Assembly: GCF_020096995.1 (NCBI RefSeq)
Contig: NZ_CP083692.1
Coordinates: 868,001 to 932,000 of the forward strand
DNA from: Leucobacter sp. Psy1
GTDB taxonomy: Bacteria; Actinomycetota; Actinomycetes; Actinomycetales; Microbacteriaceae
DNA: 64,000 nt
Reading direction: 5' to 3'
The number at the start of each line of letters is the position of its first letter. Position 1 is the stretch's first letter. The translations under genes and the position numbers were made by a program. Shown here piece by piece: positions 17,345-26,262 of the stretch. The notes below the pieces were generated by a model. That model saw only the letters and a list, made by a program, of their open reading frames with translations. It had not been told where the DNA came from and searched no databases.

Positions 17345-17881
17345 GTGCAGGGACTCACACGCAAACTCGTGTTCGTCGGCGGGTACGAGGTGCTCGGACT
17401 TGTCGTCGGCACTGCGGTCATGACCGCGGTCACCGGTGAGCCGCCGACGACCACCGGGCCGCTCGCTCTGCTGCTCACGGGCGTGGCCACCGCCTGGAAC
17501 CTAGTGTTCAACACCCTCTTCGAGGCGTGGGAGCGACGCCAGCAGGACCGCACGCGGACGCTGCGGCGTCGCGTCTTGCATGCTCTCTGCTTTCAGATCG
17601 TGCTCGTGTGCATGCTCGTGCCGCTCATCGCCTGGTGGTTGAACATCACGTTGGTGCAGGCGTTCATGCTCGACCTGGTCTTCATCATCTACGTCCCGTT
17701 CTACACTTTCGCGTACAACTGGGCGTTCGACCGGGTATTTGGCGTGCCGAGTTCGGCGATCAATGACGGTCAGGATCCCGGGGTCAGGCGATCCCGAGCT
17801 CGCCGATCACTGCGGCGACGCGGACGCGCTGCTCGTCCGTCAGGCCGCGGATCGGCAGCGGCAAGCAGTGCCGGGGCGTGA
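17345..17881 (+). CDS. PACE-family (AceI-like) multidrug/polyamine efflux protein
   Basis: 178 residues from GTG 17345. Four transmembrane helices carry the bacterial transmembrane-pair signatures: RKLVFVGGYEVLGL (the key membrane Glu at helix 1), WNLVFNTLFEAWERR, then LCFQIVLVCMLVPLIAWWLN and FYTFAYNWAFDRVFG. PACE proteins export chlorhexidine, acriflavine and short diamines by proton antiport. The family normally ends soon after YNWxFDRVF, near residue 145. Here the frame runs about 30 residues further as an Arg-rich tail encoded antisense to the end of the dapA-like gene (98-base convergent overlap), so the original stop has probably been lost. Confidence 0.8.
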   Translation: MQGLTRKLVFVGGYEVLGLVVGTAVMTAVTGEPPTTTGPLALLLTGVATAWNLVFNTLFEAWERRQQDRTRTLRRRVLHALCFQIVLVCMLVPLIAWWLNITLVQAFMLDLVFIIYVPFYTFAYNWAFDRVFGVPSSAINDGQDPGVRRSRARRSLRRRGRAARPSGRGSAAASSAGA

Positions 17882-18686
17882 GACTGAGCTGCTCGGCGAT
17901 CGCCGCAATGACCCGCAGGCTGCCTCCGAACTCGGCGAAGAGATTCCAGAGCGGTGCGAGGCGCTTGGATTCGGCGAGAGCGTCCGCATTCCTGCCGAGC
18001 TGAACCGCGCGGGTGATGGTGAGCGCGGGGTCGGGGAGCGTGCCTCCGATCACCGAGTACCAGGCATCGCAGCCGGCGATCAGACCGGTCGCCGCTGAGG
18101 CGTCGCCCGAGACGCCGATCGTGACGTGCTCGGGAACGGACGCACGGATGCTCGCGACGTGGTCGCGCGCTGCCCCTGGGTCCGTGGGAACACCGGGGAT
18201 CTTGATGGACGCGATGCCGGGCAGCTCAGCAATTCGGGCGTACAGGTCGGTGGTAAAGGCGAAGTGGGCGGTACTCGGGTTGTCGTACACGATGACGGGG
18301 AGCGAGGTGCGCTCGGTGACGGTGCGGTAGAGCTCGAACACGTCGTCATCGGTCAACATTTGGTAGGTCATCGGCGCCAGGAGGATCCCGGCCGCCCCCG
18401 CGTCCTCCGCTGCTTCGACGTGGTCGAGAATGTGGGAAGTGCGCAGTCCGCCGACCCCGACAATGACCGGCGTTGATCCGGCATGATCGACGGCGAGCTG
18501 GGCGACGCGGGCGCGCTCCTCGGGAGACAAGTAGGCGTACGAGCCGGTCGAGCCGAGTGCGGTAATGGAATCAACGCCGGCGGCTGAGAGCCGCTCGACG
18601 AGGCCGGTGAATGCGTGCTCGTCGACCCGGTTGTCGCGCAGGGGAGTGAGCGGGAAGGCGCTCAGCCCGGTGAAGATGTTCGGCAT
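17784..18686 (-). CDS. Dihydrodipicolinate synthase/N-acetylneuraminate lyase family protein
   Basis: 300 residues, started at ATG 18686 (MPNIFTGLSAFPLTPLRDN), which has AGGAG five bases upstream. A longer in-frame start exists but has no ribosome site and poor conservation. It is a TIM barrel of the DapA/NanA class: GSTGSYAYLSPEERARV (phosphate/pyruvate loop), VIVYDNPSTA with the catalytic Tyr, and ASIKIPG with the Schiff-base Lys. Members condense or cleave pyruvate-derived aldols. With no lysine, sialic-acid or sugar-acid genes nearby, it is more likely a catabolic aldolase than the housekeeping DapA. Its 3' end overlaps the PACE gene tail. Confidence 0.8.
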   Translation of the reverse strand: MPNIFTGLSAFPLTPLRDNRVDEHAFTGLVERLSAAGVDSITALGSTGSYAYLSPEERARVAQLAVDHAGSTPVIVGVGGLRTSHILDHVEAAEDAGAAGILLAPMTYQMLTDDDVFELYRTVTERTSLPVIVYDNPSTAHFAFTTDLYARIAELPGIASIKIPGVPTDPGAARDHVASIRASVPEHVTIGVSGDASAATGLIAGCDAWYSVIGGTLPDPALTITRAVQLGRNADALAESKRLAPLWNLFAEFGGSLRVIAAIAEQLSLTPRHCLPLPIRGLTDEQRVRVAAVIGELGIA

Positions 18687-18809
18687 GCGGCTCCTGTTCG
18701 TTGGGGCTGCTCCCATTCTCACGCTTCCGTTCAGCGTCCCGGTAAGTTGCTCAGCGCCTGAGCCCGTGTCACCAAAAGTTCCGGGGCGCTGTCGTCGCGC
18801 TCGGTCCAC

Positions 18810-19253
18810 TCAGCAGTCGCGAACTTCGCCGACAGTGACGCCGTCTCTCGCCCTGAGCGTCTGCATGAACTGCGCCCATGATGGAGGGAGTTGGTAGCTC
18901 AGCGCGCGTGCGCCGTCGATCTTCTCCGGATCCGCATCGCGGTGCGCTGATCCCCAGATTCCGATCGTGGCGAGCACGGGCACGAGCTCGATGCCCCGCT
19001 CGGTGAGCCGATATATCGCTTTCTGCTGGTGCGCGGGATCGTCGTCGCGCGTGATGATTCCCGCTGTGCGCAACCGTTCCAGTCGGTCGGCCAGGATGCT
19101 GCTCGTGATGCGCTCATCGGATTCGCGCAGAAGTTCGCGGAAGTGCCTGCGGCCGGCGAACATCATGTCGCGCAGGATCAGAATCGTCCATCGATCGCCG
19201 AGCAGTTCGACGGCGAGATTGATCGGGCACCCCGACCGGTCGTACACGGCCAT
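18810..19253 (-). CDS. HxlR-family winged-helix regulator
   Basis: 147 residues from ATG 19253. The sequence CPINLAVELLGDRWTILILRDMMFAGRRHFRELL is the diagnostic HxlR winged-helix entry, with SSILADRLERLRTAGIITR as the recognition region. It lacks the extra N-terminal cysteine-sensing extension, although a single Cys lies close to the start (SGCPINL). It follows the alpha/beta-hydrolase gene with a two-base gap, so the two form an operon in which the regulator probably controls the hydrolase. Confidence 0.85.
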   Translation of the reverse strand: MAVYDRSGCPINLAVELLGDRWTILILRDMMFAGRRHFRELLRESDERITSSILADRLERLRTAGIITRDDDPAHQQKAIYRLTERGIELVPVLATIGIWGSAHRDADPEKIDGARALSYQLPPSWAQFMQTLRARDGVTVGEVRDC

Positions 19254-19255
19254 GC

Positions 19256-20017
19256 TCAGCTCTCCCTGTCGGTGGCGAATGCGATCTCTTCGGCGATGAG
19301 CGCTGCCGTCGAGTCGGGGAGCGAGATCATCGGCCAGTGCCCGCTGCGCAGATGACGCTTCCGCCAGCGCGGGGCATCTCGCGCAACCCGCGGCGCGTGC
19401 TTCCACGCTTCGGTCTGGTCTCCGGTCTGCGCGAGCGCCACGTAGGTGGTGGGCTGCGCGGAGACAGGGGAGGCGAGTCGGGCGTGATCGGTGATCGTGT
19501 GCCCGGGGTGGGGAGTGAAGAGGTTCGCCAAGAAGTCTCTGTCTCGGTCCGTCAAATCAGACTCGTGATCGAGCATCCATCGCTCAGGGGGCAACCACAG
19601 ACCTCCCGCCGCGGCGATGTCTTCGCGTTCCTGTTCGCGTGCTGCTGCCGAATCGCCCCAGTCGTCCAGAAGCGATCGCCCGTCGACCGGGAGAAAACCG
19701 CCGATGTGGACGATCCTGCGCACCCGTTCGCCAAGGCGATCGGCCGCGATCGCGGCGGGCATCGCGGAGTAGGAGTGCGACACCAGCGCGACGGAGCCGG
19801 CGCCCGAGCCCCCGATGTGGTCGATGAGTGCTTGAACGTGCTGTTCGAGTCTGACGACGGCTCGTCGACTATCCGATAGCCCTGGTTCGAGGCCCGGAAG
19901 GGTGAGCGTCTCGACGGAGTGACCCAGGTCGCTCAAGATCTGAGCGACCGGTTCCCAGACCCAAGTCCCCATCCAGGCGCCGGGAATCAGGATCGTCCGT
20001 ACGGCCTCGTCACTCAT
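19256..20017 (-). CDS. Alpha/beta hydrolase (esterase / hydroxynitrile-lyase-like)
   Basis: 253 residues. The opening TILIPGAWMGTWVWEPVAQIL is the lid-less small hydrolase start (oxyanion region plus cap helix). SHSYSA near residue 85 is the nucleophile elbow, and SGHWPM supplies the catalytic His. The family covers salicylate and carboxylic esterases and pyrethroid-type hydrolases acting on small esters in the cytosol. It is the first gene of a two-gene operon with the HxlR regulator. The specific substrate is unknown. Confidence 0.8.
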   Translation of the reverse strand: MSDEAVRTILIPGAWMGTWVWEPVAQILSDLGHSVETLTLPGLEPGLSDSRRAVVRLEQHVQALIDHIGGSGAGSVALVSHSYSAMPAAIAADRLGERVRRIVHIGGFLPVDGRSLLDDWGDSAAAREQEREDIAAAGGLWLPPERWMLDHESDLTDRDRDFLANLFTPHPGHTITDHARLASPVSAQPTTYVALAQTGDQTEAWKHAPRVARDAPRWRKRHLRSGHWPMISLPDSTAALIAEEIAFATDRES

Positions 20018-20258
20018 GCCGTCTCCTCCACTGCGCTGTGCAACTCGGCGGTGTTGCGAAGTGCTTCCGAAAGTACTTCAACTGATCGCGAAATGCAACC
20101 AGATGGGTTTCATGGTGCGCTCGCCTGGCAGGTGCGGTGCGGGGGAGTCGTATCCGGGTTCGGTGGCTGCACCGAGCGCGCCGGCGTCTGCGAGACTGGG
20201 CGGCACGCTTGCAGACGTCGAAGCGCCCGCGATGCCCGGGCGGGAGAGTGGGGCCGGA

Positions 20259-20969
20259 ATGACTGAGGCAGAGCAGGGAGAGCGCGCGCCGCATGCCGAA
20301 TCGAGGCGCACGCACCTCCAGCAGACGAGAGTCATGCTGCGCCCGACGGGCAACCCGTTGCCTCTCGCGTTCATGGCGCTCGCCATCGCGACGGTGGGGT
20401 TCAGCGCACTGCAGCTCGGCATTGTGGCGCCAGCCGAGGAGCACCTGATCGCGCTCGCGGTGCTCGTTCTGACGGTGCCGCTGCAACTGCTCTCATCCGT
20501 GATCGGCTTCGGCGCGCGCGACCCCATCGCGGGCACCGGCATGGCGATGGTCTCGGGGGTGTGGGCCATGATCGCCGTTTCGACGCTGCTGTCGCCGCCC
20601 GGATCCAGCAGCCCGGCGCTTGGAATCCTGCTGCAGGTCGCCGCGGTCGCGCTGCTGGTGCCGGTTGCGGCATCTCGCGGCAAAGTTCTGGCATCGATGG
20701 TGCTCGTCGGGTCGGCCATCAGGTTCTCGGTGACGGGGATCTCGCATCTCTCTTCAACACCGGCCTGGGAGGTCGCTGCCGGAATTCTGGGCATGCTGCT
20801 CGGCGCGCTCGCGCTCTACGCCGCGCTGGGGTTCGAGCTCGAGGAGTCCGCGCACCCGGTGCAGCTTCCGCTGACGCGGCGGAAGGCCGGACTCGAGCCG
20901 TTCCGCGACAGTCTGGAGGAGCAGGTCGATCAGATCGCCAGCGAAGCCGGGGTGCGTCGGCAGCTGTAG
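20259..20969 (+). CDS. GPR1/FUN34/YaaH-like membrane protein
   Basis: 236 residues taken from ATG 20259. Earlier in-frame starts lack any family similarity. After a polar N-terminus the sequence RPTGNPLPLAFMALAIATVGFSALQLG recalls the NPxPL signature of acetate/succinate uptake proteins of the YaaH class. It is followed by about six hydrophobic helices and a cytosolic tail rich in charged residues. The likely function is transport of small organic acids. The match is at motif level only. The region around the third helix diverges from characterised YaaH proteins, so the substrate is uncertain. Confidence 0.6.
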   Translation: MTEAEQGERAPHAESRRTHLQQTRVMLRPTGNPLPLAFMALAIATVGFSALQLGIVAPAEEHLIALAVLVLTVPLQLLSSVIGFGARDPIAGTGMAMVSGVWAMIAVSTLLSPPGSSSPALGILLQVAAVALLVPVAASRGKVLASMVLVGSAIRFSVTGISHLSSTPAWEVAAGILGMLLGALALYAALGFELEESAHPVQLPLTRRKAGLEPFRDSLEEQVDQIASEAGVRRQL

Positions 20970-20984
20970 CCGGCGAGGGGGCGT

Positions 20985-21542
20985 GGACCGCCTGCAGCAC
21001 GGGGGAGATCCTGGGCGTTCGCTGCCCTGAGGAGGTATCTGCCGAGTCCCGGGATCGCGAACACCTGCTCGACCGCGACGGCTCCGCCAAGCATGCCGAT
21101 GAAGACGGGACCGAGTTGATCCACGACGAGGGCCGTGGCGCGACGGAAGGCTCCGAGCAGCGTAACCGCTCCCGGCACCCCGGCGAGGCGCCACACGTCG
21201 ACCCAGCGTTCGTCGGCGACACCCGAGACGGCATCCGAGAGGAGTCTGCCCAGGAGCCCGCCAGCCGGCGCTCCGAGGGCGAGCGCTGGCAAGACAGCGG
21301 TCTGCGGTCCGGTCCAGCCGTACGGCGGGAGCCATCCCCAGTTGCACTGCCACGACGACGAGCAGCGCGCTCGCGAGGAGGAAGTCGGGGAGCGCGGCGA
21401 GCGCCACGCCGACGGGGCCGTACCCCCGCTGCGGCTGATCGCGGAGCACAGGCACCGCAGCGGGAGTCACGAGCGCCACTAGGGTCGCGAACCGGGTCAG
21501 CGTTGCCGAGACCCCGAGCGCGCCCCACACCCCCGGCCCCAT
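20985..21542 (-). pseudogene. Broken DppB-type ABC peptide transporter permease
   Basis: On the minus strand the text starts with WGALGVSATLTRFATLVAL and DFLLASALLVVVAVQLG. It then loses frame at a run of four C (21336-21339). Dropping one base restores WLPPYGWTGPQTAVLPALALG, after which AGGLLGRLLSDAV, LGPVFIGMLGGAVAVEQVFA and IPGLGRYLLRAANAQDLP follow in the other frame. These are the conserved permease loop (the EAA-like segment) and last helices of DppB-family subunits. A second shift near 20985 replaces the C-terminus. The first membrane helix is also missing. Clearly non-functional. No companion dpp genes remain here. Confidence 0.7.
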
Positions 21543-21681
21543 CTCCGCTCCGCTGACCCGAGATCACCGCGCAGGACACCGCTTTACCAGCGCAGGCTCG
21601 TGGCGACAGGACCGCCGTCGAGTGCCGTTCACACCCGCTCGATATCGCGAATCGGGTCGGACCGGGCGAGGACTGAAACGG

Positions 21682-23448
21682 TCAGCGGTGCTGCGCGGCA
21701 GCGTGCAGGCGGGCGTAGACACCGTCGCGGCGCAGCAGAACGCAGTGGGAACCGTGCTCCAGGACTCGCCCGTCCTCAAGCACCACGATGAGATCGGCGG
21801 TCTCCGCCTGAGCGAAACGATGCGCCACGATCACTGCGGTTCGTCCCTGGACTACCGCGGACACTGCCCGATCCAGCGTGCCGTCTGCGCCGCCGTGAGC
21901 GGTCGCCTCATCCAACACGACCACGGGTGGATCAGCCAACAGCACCCGAGCAAGCGCGATCTCCTGAATGCGTGAATCGTCGAGATCGTGGCCCAGGGGA
22001 GTATCGAGACCGTATGAAAGCTCGCGAGCCCACGATGCGGACACGATGTCGAGTGCGCGCCACAGTTCGGCGTCCGTGGCCGCCGGGGCGGCGAGACGGA
22101 GATTGTCGGCCAGCGTTCCTGCGAAGAGGTGGGCATCTTGGGTGACCAGGAAAGCGGCTCGGCGCCCGCAGAGGTCGGCGCCCGCAGCGGGTACTCCGCC
22201 GATCAGTACCTCGCCCCCGGTGGGGAGCAGGACTCCGGCGATGAGCTGGGCGAGCGTCGACTTCCCGGATCCTGACACCCCGACGAGCACGGTGGTCGAG
22301 CCGGGAGGCAGACGGAGATCCGTGCTCACGAGCGCGTCTCGTGCAGCTCCGCGGTAGCGATACCTGAGTGATCTCATCAGCACGCTCGCATCGACGATGC
22401 TGCGGCGCGGCGTGCGCTCGGGAACGGCCTGCAGCACACCGACCAGGCGTCCGAGGCCGGCGCCAGCGCGCTGCAGGTCGTCGATACTCGACAGCAGGGC
22501 ACCGATCGGTGCGAATAGCCGGTGGAAGAAGAGTGCGGCCGCGGTGACAGCGCCGACGGTGAGACCCGCAGTAGTGGCCTGCCAGTATCCGGTCGCGAGC
22601 ACTGCGGCGAGGCCGATGAATTCGGCCGCGTTGAGTCCGGCATTGAACCGGTTGCGTGCGCGCGTGGCCTCGCGCTCGGTCTCCACAGCTCTGAGGCTGC
22701 GCACGGCGACGCGCTCGAGATGCGCTTCTCCGGCGCCGGAGGCGATGATCGTGTCGGCGCCGGCGACTGCTTCGATGATCGCTTGCCCCCGCTCCGACTC
22801 CTCGAGACGTAGGCGCCGGTAGAGCGGGCGTGATCGACGCATGAATCGTCGGATCGCGAAGAGCTGGACCGGTACAGCGGTCAGCGCAGCGAGCGCCAGC
22901 CACGGATCAAGTAGCGTGAGCCCCACGACCGTGAGCGCGATCGTGAATCCGGCTCCGATGAATCGGGGGAGAACATCGGAGACGGCCGCGGTGATTGCCT
23001 CGACATCTGCGGTGACCCGGGAGACGACGTCGGAGCTCCCGGCAGCCTCGACGGTGTCGCGATCCAGGCGCATCGCTGCGGTGAATACCTCTTCGCGGAG
23101 TTCGGCGAGTGATGTTTGCAGGGTGGAAGCGAGCAGTCGGCCGCCGGTGCGAGCGAGGACCGCTGAGAGGGCTCCCGATGCGATGACTACCGTGGCGGCG
23201 AGTACCACTGTCGAGAGCGGGACCCGTTCGACCACCGCGTCGACGATCCAGCCCAGTGCGGGCGGAACGAGAAGTGCGGCTCCCGAGCTCGCGAGGAGCA
23301 ACGCCGTGGAGAGGGCGAGCGAGCCGCGCCGCTTTCCGAGGATTCGCAGCGCGTGCCGAGCACTGACCATCCCTCTCGCGATCGGGAGACGACCCTCGGC
23401 ACTGATCTCGTCGGCGCTGATCTCGTCGGCACCGGAGGTCTCGCTCAC
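21682..23448 (-). CDS. ABC exporter-type half-transporter with canonical Walker A (IrtB-like subunit)
   Basis: 588 residues, GTG start 23448 overlapping the partner's stop. An N-terminal six-helix type IV membrane domain is followed by a nucleotide-binding domain. The Walker A motif GVSGSGKST and Walker B VVLDEATAHGG with its catalytic Glu are intact, as is the H-loop His (IVAHR). The signature that should read LSGGQ is degenerate (DSRIQEIAL). It must pair with the adjacent subunit, which supplies a good LSGGQ. With the AraC regulator and siderophore-interacting protein next door, the likely cargo is a ferric siderophore, as in IrtAB; export of another compound cannot be excluded. Confidence 0.75.
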   Translation of the reverse strand: MSETSGADEISADEISAEGRLPIARGMVSARHALRILGKRRGSLALSTALLLASSGAALLVPPALGWIVDAVVERVPLSTVVLAATVVIASGALSAVLARTGGRLLASTLQTSLAELREEVFTAAMRLDRDTVEAAGSSDVVSRVTADVEAITAAVSDVLPRFIGAGFTIALTVVGLTLLDPWLALAALTAVPVQLFAIRRFMRRSRPLYRRLRLEESERGQAIIEAVAGADTIIASGAGEAHLERVAVRSLRAVETEREATRARNRFNAGLNAAEFIGLAAVLATGYWQATTAGLTVGAVTAAALFFHRLFAPIGALLSSIDDLQRAGAGLGRLVGVLQAVPERTPRRSIVDASVLMRSLRYRYRGAARDALVSTDLRLPPGSTTVLVGVSGSGKSTLAQLIAGVLLPTGGEVLIGGVPAAGADLCGRRAAFLVTQDAHLFAGTLADNLRLAAPAATDAELWRALDIVSASWARELSYGLDTPLGHDLDDSRIQEIALARVLLADPPVVVLDEATAHGGADGTLDRAVSAVVQGRTAVIVAHRFAQAETADLIVVLEDGRVLEHGSHCVLLRRDGVYARLHAAAQHR

Positions 23449-25115
23449 CGGATCGCCTCGGAGGTGCGCTCGTTCGCGGGCGTGGTGCTGAAATCGATGA
23501 CGCGATCGCATGCGTGGAGCAGAACTCGGCTCGACGTGATGACGATGGTGGTGCGACCGAGCCCGGCGAGTCCATCGGCGACGCGCTGCTCGGTCAGCGG
23601 ATCCAGAGCTGTCGTGGGCTCGTCGAGGATGAGTACCTCGTGCGGCTGGTGGAGTGCCCTGGCGAGGAGGACGCGCTGACGCTGACCTCCGGAGAGACGC
23701 TTGCCTCCCTCGCCGATGTGCGCATCGGCGGAGCCGAGGTGCGTGACCACGTCGTCGAGTGCGACAGCTCGTACGACCTCCTCGTCCCATTCGCGGACGA
23801 GCCCTGCGCTGGTGAGTGCACCGGTGACGTTCTCACGCAGCGTCCCGGTGAAGATCGCAGCGTCATGCGGCGGGGCAGTCACCACGCGCCGGTACCGCTC
23901 CGGTCCGGCCTCCACGGCATCGGTGCCGAAGATGGCGAGTTCTCCCGGGTGCGGCGGCACGCGCAGGCCGAGTCGCGCGGACAGTGCTCGCGCGGCTGCC
24001 GCCCCGGGGATACGCACCCCGACCAGCAACCCGGTCTGAGCCTCGATGCGCAGCGCCCCCGACTTCCACGCCAGAGGAGGGCACTCTCGATCTGGAGTGC
24101 CGGTCGGGCCATCCCCGCCCGCGTCGAGCGCGAACGGCTCGACCACCAGGGCACTCAAACGGCGGGCCGACGCGCGCTTGTGCGCCCAGTTCGCGGCGAA
24201 GGTGCCGATGTGTGCGAGGGAACCTTGCAGGAACTGCGCGAGGGCGACCGTGGTCACCAGCTGGCCCACCGTGATTTCGTCTGACCAAGCCATCCATGCG
24301 GCGGCGAGCGCAAGCAGACCCAGGTAGACGATGGAGACTGCGCTGCTGACGGCGTCGTAGGTGATGAGCTTCTGGGCGGTGGCCACGGCGCCTCGCAGTG
24401 AGGCTGCCGAAGCGGACCGGTAGCGGCTGATGACCTCGCCCTCCGCGCCGAGGCCCCGGACGATCCGCAGACCAGCCATCGCGTCGGTGGCGACTTCGCT
24501 GGCGGCGGCGACCGAGGCCTGCTCGGCCATGCCGAGCTTCTCCAGTGGTCGCGCGAGTGCCTGCATCCCGAGTAGCACTGCGACGGCTCCGATCAGCACG
24601 CCGAGCCCGAGAGGGAGGGAGATGATGAGCAGTGCACAGCTGGTTGCCAGGAGGGCTGCGATGGTCGATCCCTGCTCTGCGACGCTCCAGGCGATCCCGG
24701 CGACGCGGTAGGTGTCGCTCGTCGCGACCGAGAGCACCTCTCCTGTGCGGTGGCGCGCGTGCCGCCCGCGTGGGTTCAGTACTCGTGCGCCGGTCAGCTG
24801 GCGCAGATCGTGCTCACCGTGCCCGTACACCCGCACCATCGTCAACGCTGCGCGCTGGTAGCTCACGGAGAGGAGCACGAAGATGAGCGCGAGCACGCCG
24901 ATCCACATCAGCAATGCGGTTCCGTCGCTCTTCACGATGGCCTGATCGATGACCACGCCGATCACGATGGGCACGGCTGCTTCACCGGCCTGATGAGTCA
25001 TGAAGCCCAGCGTCGCCGCGGAGAGACGCCACCCGCGCCCGTTGCGAAGCAGCGCCACTGCGAACATCGACGCGGTCCGTGCGGCGGGCTTCGCATCGCG
25101 CTCATTCTGGGTCAT
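23445..25115 (-). CDS. ABC exporter-type half-transporter lacking Walker A (IrtA-like subunit)
   Basis: 556 residues from ATG 25115 (MTQNERDAKPAAR); upstream in-frame codons are poorly conserved. It has six membrane helices, then a nucleotide-binding domain whose P-loop is lost (GVRIPGAAAARAL, no GKS/T). The signature LSGGQRQR and Walker B LILDEPTTALD are perfect. The H-loop His is replaced by Ser (VITSSR). The ATP site built from this subunit's Walker A and the partner's broken signature is therefore dead, whereas the other composite site is fully canonical. No N-terminal siderophore-interaction domain is fused, in contrast to mycobacterial IrtA; that function is a separate gene about 1 kb away. 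Confidence 0.75.
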   Translation of the reverse strand: MTQNERDAKPAARTASMFAVALLRNGRGWRLSAATLGFMTHQAGEAAVPIVIGVVIDQAIVKSDGTALLMWIGVLALIFVLLSVSYQRAALTMVRVYGHGEHDLRQLTGARVLNPRGRHARHRTGEVLSVATSDTYRVAGIAWSVAEQGSTIAALLATSCALLIISLPLGLGVLIGAVAVLLGMQALARPLEKLGMAEQASVAAASEVATDAMAGLRIVRGLGAEGEVISRYRSASAASLRGAVATAQKLITYDAVSSAVSIVYLGLLALAAAWMAWSDEITVGQLVTTVALAQFLQGSLAHIGTFAANWAHKRASARRLSALVVEPFALDAGGDGPTGTPDRECPPLAWKSGALRIEAQTGLLVGVRIPGAAAARALSARLGLRVPPHPGELAIFGTDAVEAGPERYRRVVTAPPHDAAIFTGTLRENVTGALTSAGLVREWDEEVVRAVALDDVVTHLGSADAHIGEGGKRLSGGQRQRVLLARALHQPHEVLILDEPTTALDPLTEQRVADGLAGLGRTTIVITSSRVLLHACDRVIDFSTTPANERTSEAIR

Positions 25116-25245
25116 GTGCTCCACGGTAGGCCGGGGATCGTTCCTCGGTGTAGACGACTGTTTATTCATTTCCGACATCCATGTGCGGAAGAATGGAGTT
25201 CGTCCCGGAGTTGCTCTCCTTCGCTCGATCGTGCTGGGAATCGCC

Positions 25246-26070
25246 ATGTCATCTCTCTCGCTTCAGGGTCCGTTGTCCATCGGTTCGGGGGTCCGTGTGC
25301 CGTCGCACCCTCCGATCATTCCCACGGGGTACACGCTCACGACGCGGTTGATGCGCGACCGGTACTGGCACCCCCACTTCGGGTGCCCGCAAGGTGCTCA
25401 CACTCATCCGGAGCACGTCGTGTTCTTCCCGATCCTGGGGACCGATTCGGTGGAGGTCGCCGGCGTCTCTCGCACACTGACGGTCGGCGAGGGGGTGTGG
25501 GTCCCGGCAGGCACGCCGCATGTCGTGCTCCGTGCGCCGTCGTCGACGATGGCGGCGGTGCACATCGACCCGGCGGCCTGGCCGGAAGGGTCGACGCTGA
25601 TCCGTATCGTCGGTGTGCGTCCGGCGCTGAGAGAGCTGCTCATCTACCTGATGGAAGCGGCGATCTCGAAAGAGCAGCGGCTGCGCGCTCAACGCGTGTG
25701 CCTGGAACTGCTCGCCGATGAGGGGGGTCGGGAGTTCGACCTGGTGATCCCGCAGGACGAACGGATCGCTCCGATCGTCGAGCGGTTGCTCGCCGATCCC
25801 GCCGATGGCCGCTCGATCGAGGAGTGGGCCTGGGTGGCCTCCCTGAGCAGTCGGACCGTCGCGCGGGTCTTCGAGCGCACAACCGGGATGTCGTTCAACG
25901 CGTGGCGCATGAAGCTTCGGATTGTGCGCGCGGTGGAGATGCTCATCAGCGGGACCCCCGTCGGCGTCGTCGCGGGGAAAGTCGGCTACGCCAGCATCGG
26001 GGCCTTCAGTAATGCGTTCCACCGTGTCTCAGGGCACCGCCCTCACGAGTTTCTCCCGCCCAGGGCGTAG
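25246..26070 (+). CDS. AraC-family regulator with cupin sensor domain
   Basis: 274 residues from ATG 25246. The N-terminal half is a cupin (HTHPEHVVFFPILGTDSVEV, then VGEGVWVPAGTPHVVL). The C-terminal 100 residues hold two helix-turn-helix units (IEEWAWVASLSSRTVARVFER and VGVVAGKVGYASIGAFSNAF followed by RPHEFLPP), typical of AraC. It is divergent from the ABC pair with a 130-base shared promoter region, and it precedes the siderophore-interacting protein gene. Regulators of this layout usually respond to a siderophore and activate its uptake genes. I infer the same here. Confidence 0.85.
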   Translation: MSSLSLQGPLSIGSGVRVPSHPPIIPTGYTLTTRLMRDRYWHPHFGCPQGAHTHPEHVVFFPILGTDSVEVAGVSRTLTVGEGVWVPAGTPHVVLRAPSSTMAAVHIDPAAWPEGSTLIRIVGVRPALRELLIYLMEAAISKEQRLRAQRVCLELLADEGGREFDLVIPQDERIAPIVERLLADPADGRSIEEWAWVASLSSRTVARVFERTTGMSFNAWRMKLRIVRAVEMLISGTPVGVVAGKVGYASIGAFSNAFHRVSGHRPHEFLPPRA

Positions 26071-26140
26071 CGTAAATGCCAGGTGTCCGAAACGAGTAAT
26101 AACTTGTCAGCCCCGGCTTTCGTGGCACTCCTACTCTTAT

Positions 26141-26159
26141 TGAGGTGAGCCTGACCGAC
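26141..26159 (+). promoter_or_regulatory. Probable DtxR/IdeR iron box upstream of the siderophore-interacting protein
   Basis: The 19 bases from 26141 fit the IdeR/DmdR consensus TTAGGTTAGGCTAACCTAA at 13 positions. The core AGGTGAGCCTGACC (26143-26156) is an imperfect inverted repeat. It lies about 105 bases ahead of ATG 26263, in a stretch more AT-rich than its surroundings. This suggests iron-dependent repression of the reductase gene. Confidence 0.5.
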
Positions 26160-26262
26160 ATGCCGTGGTGCTCGATCCTGAATCGGGTGCGCCGACGGTC
26201 ATTTCTCGGGCGGCACTCCGGTGAGCACAGCGTCAGTACAAGAAAGTCAGGAAAGAGGAGAC

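Noticed and set aside
26104..26139. TTGTCA ... TCTTAT as a promoter for the siderophore-interacting gene
   Set aside because: Spacing exceeds 22 bases; only the iron box was retained.
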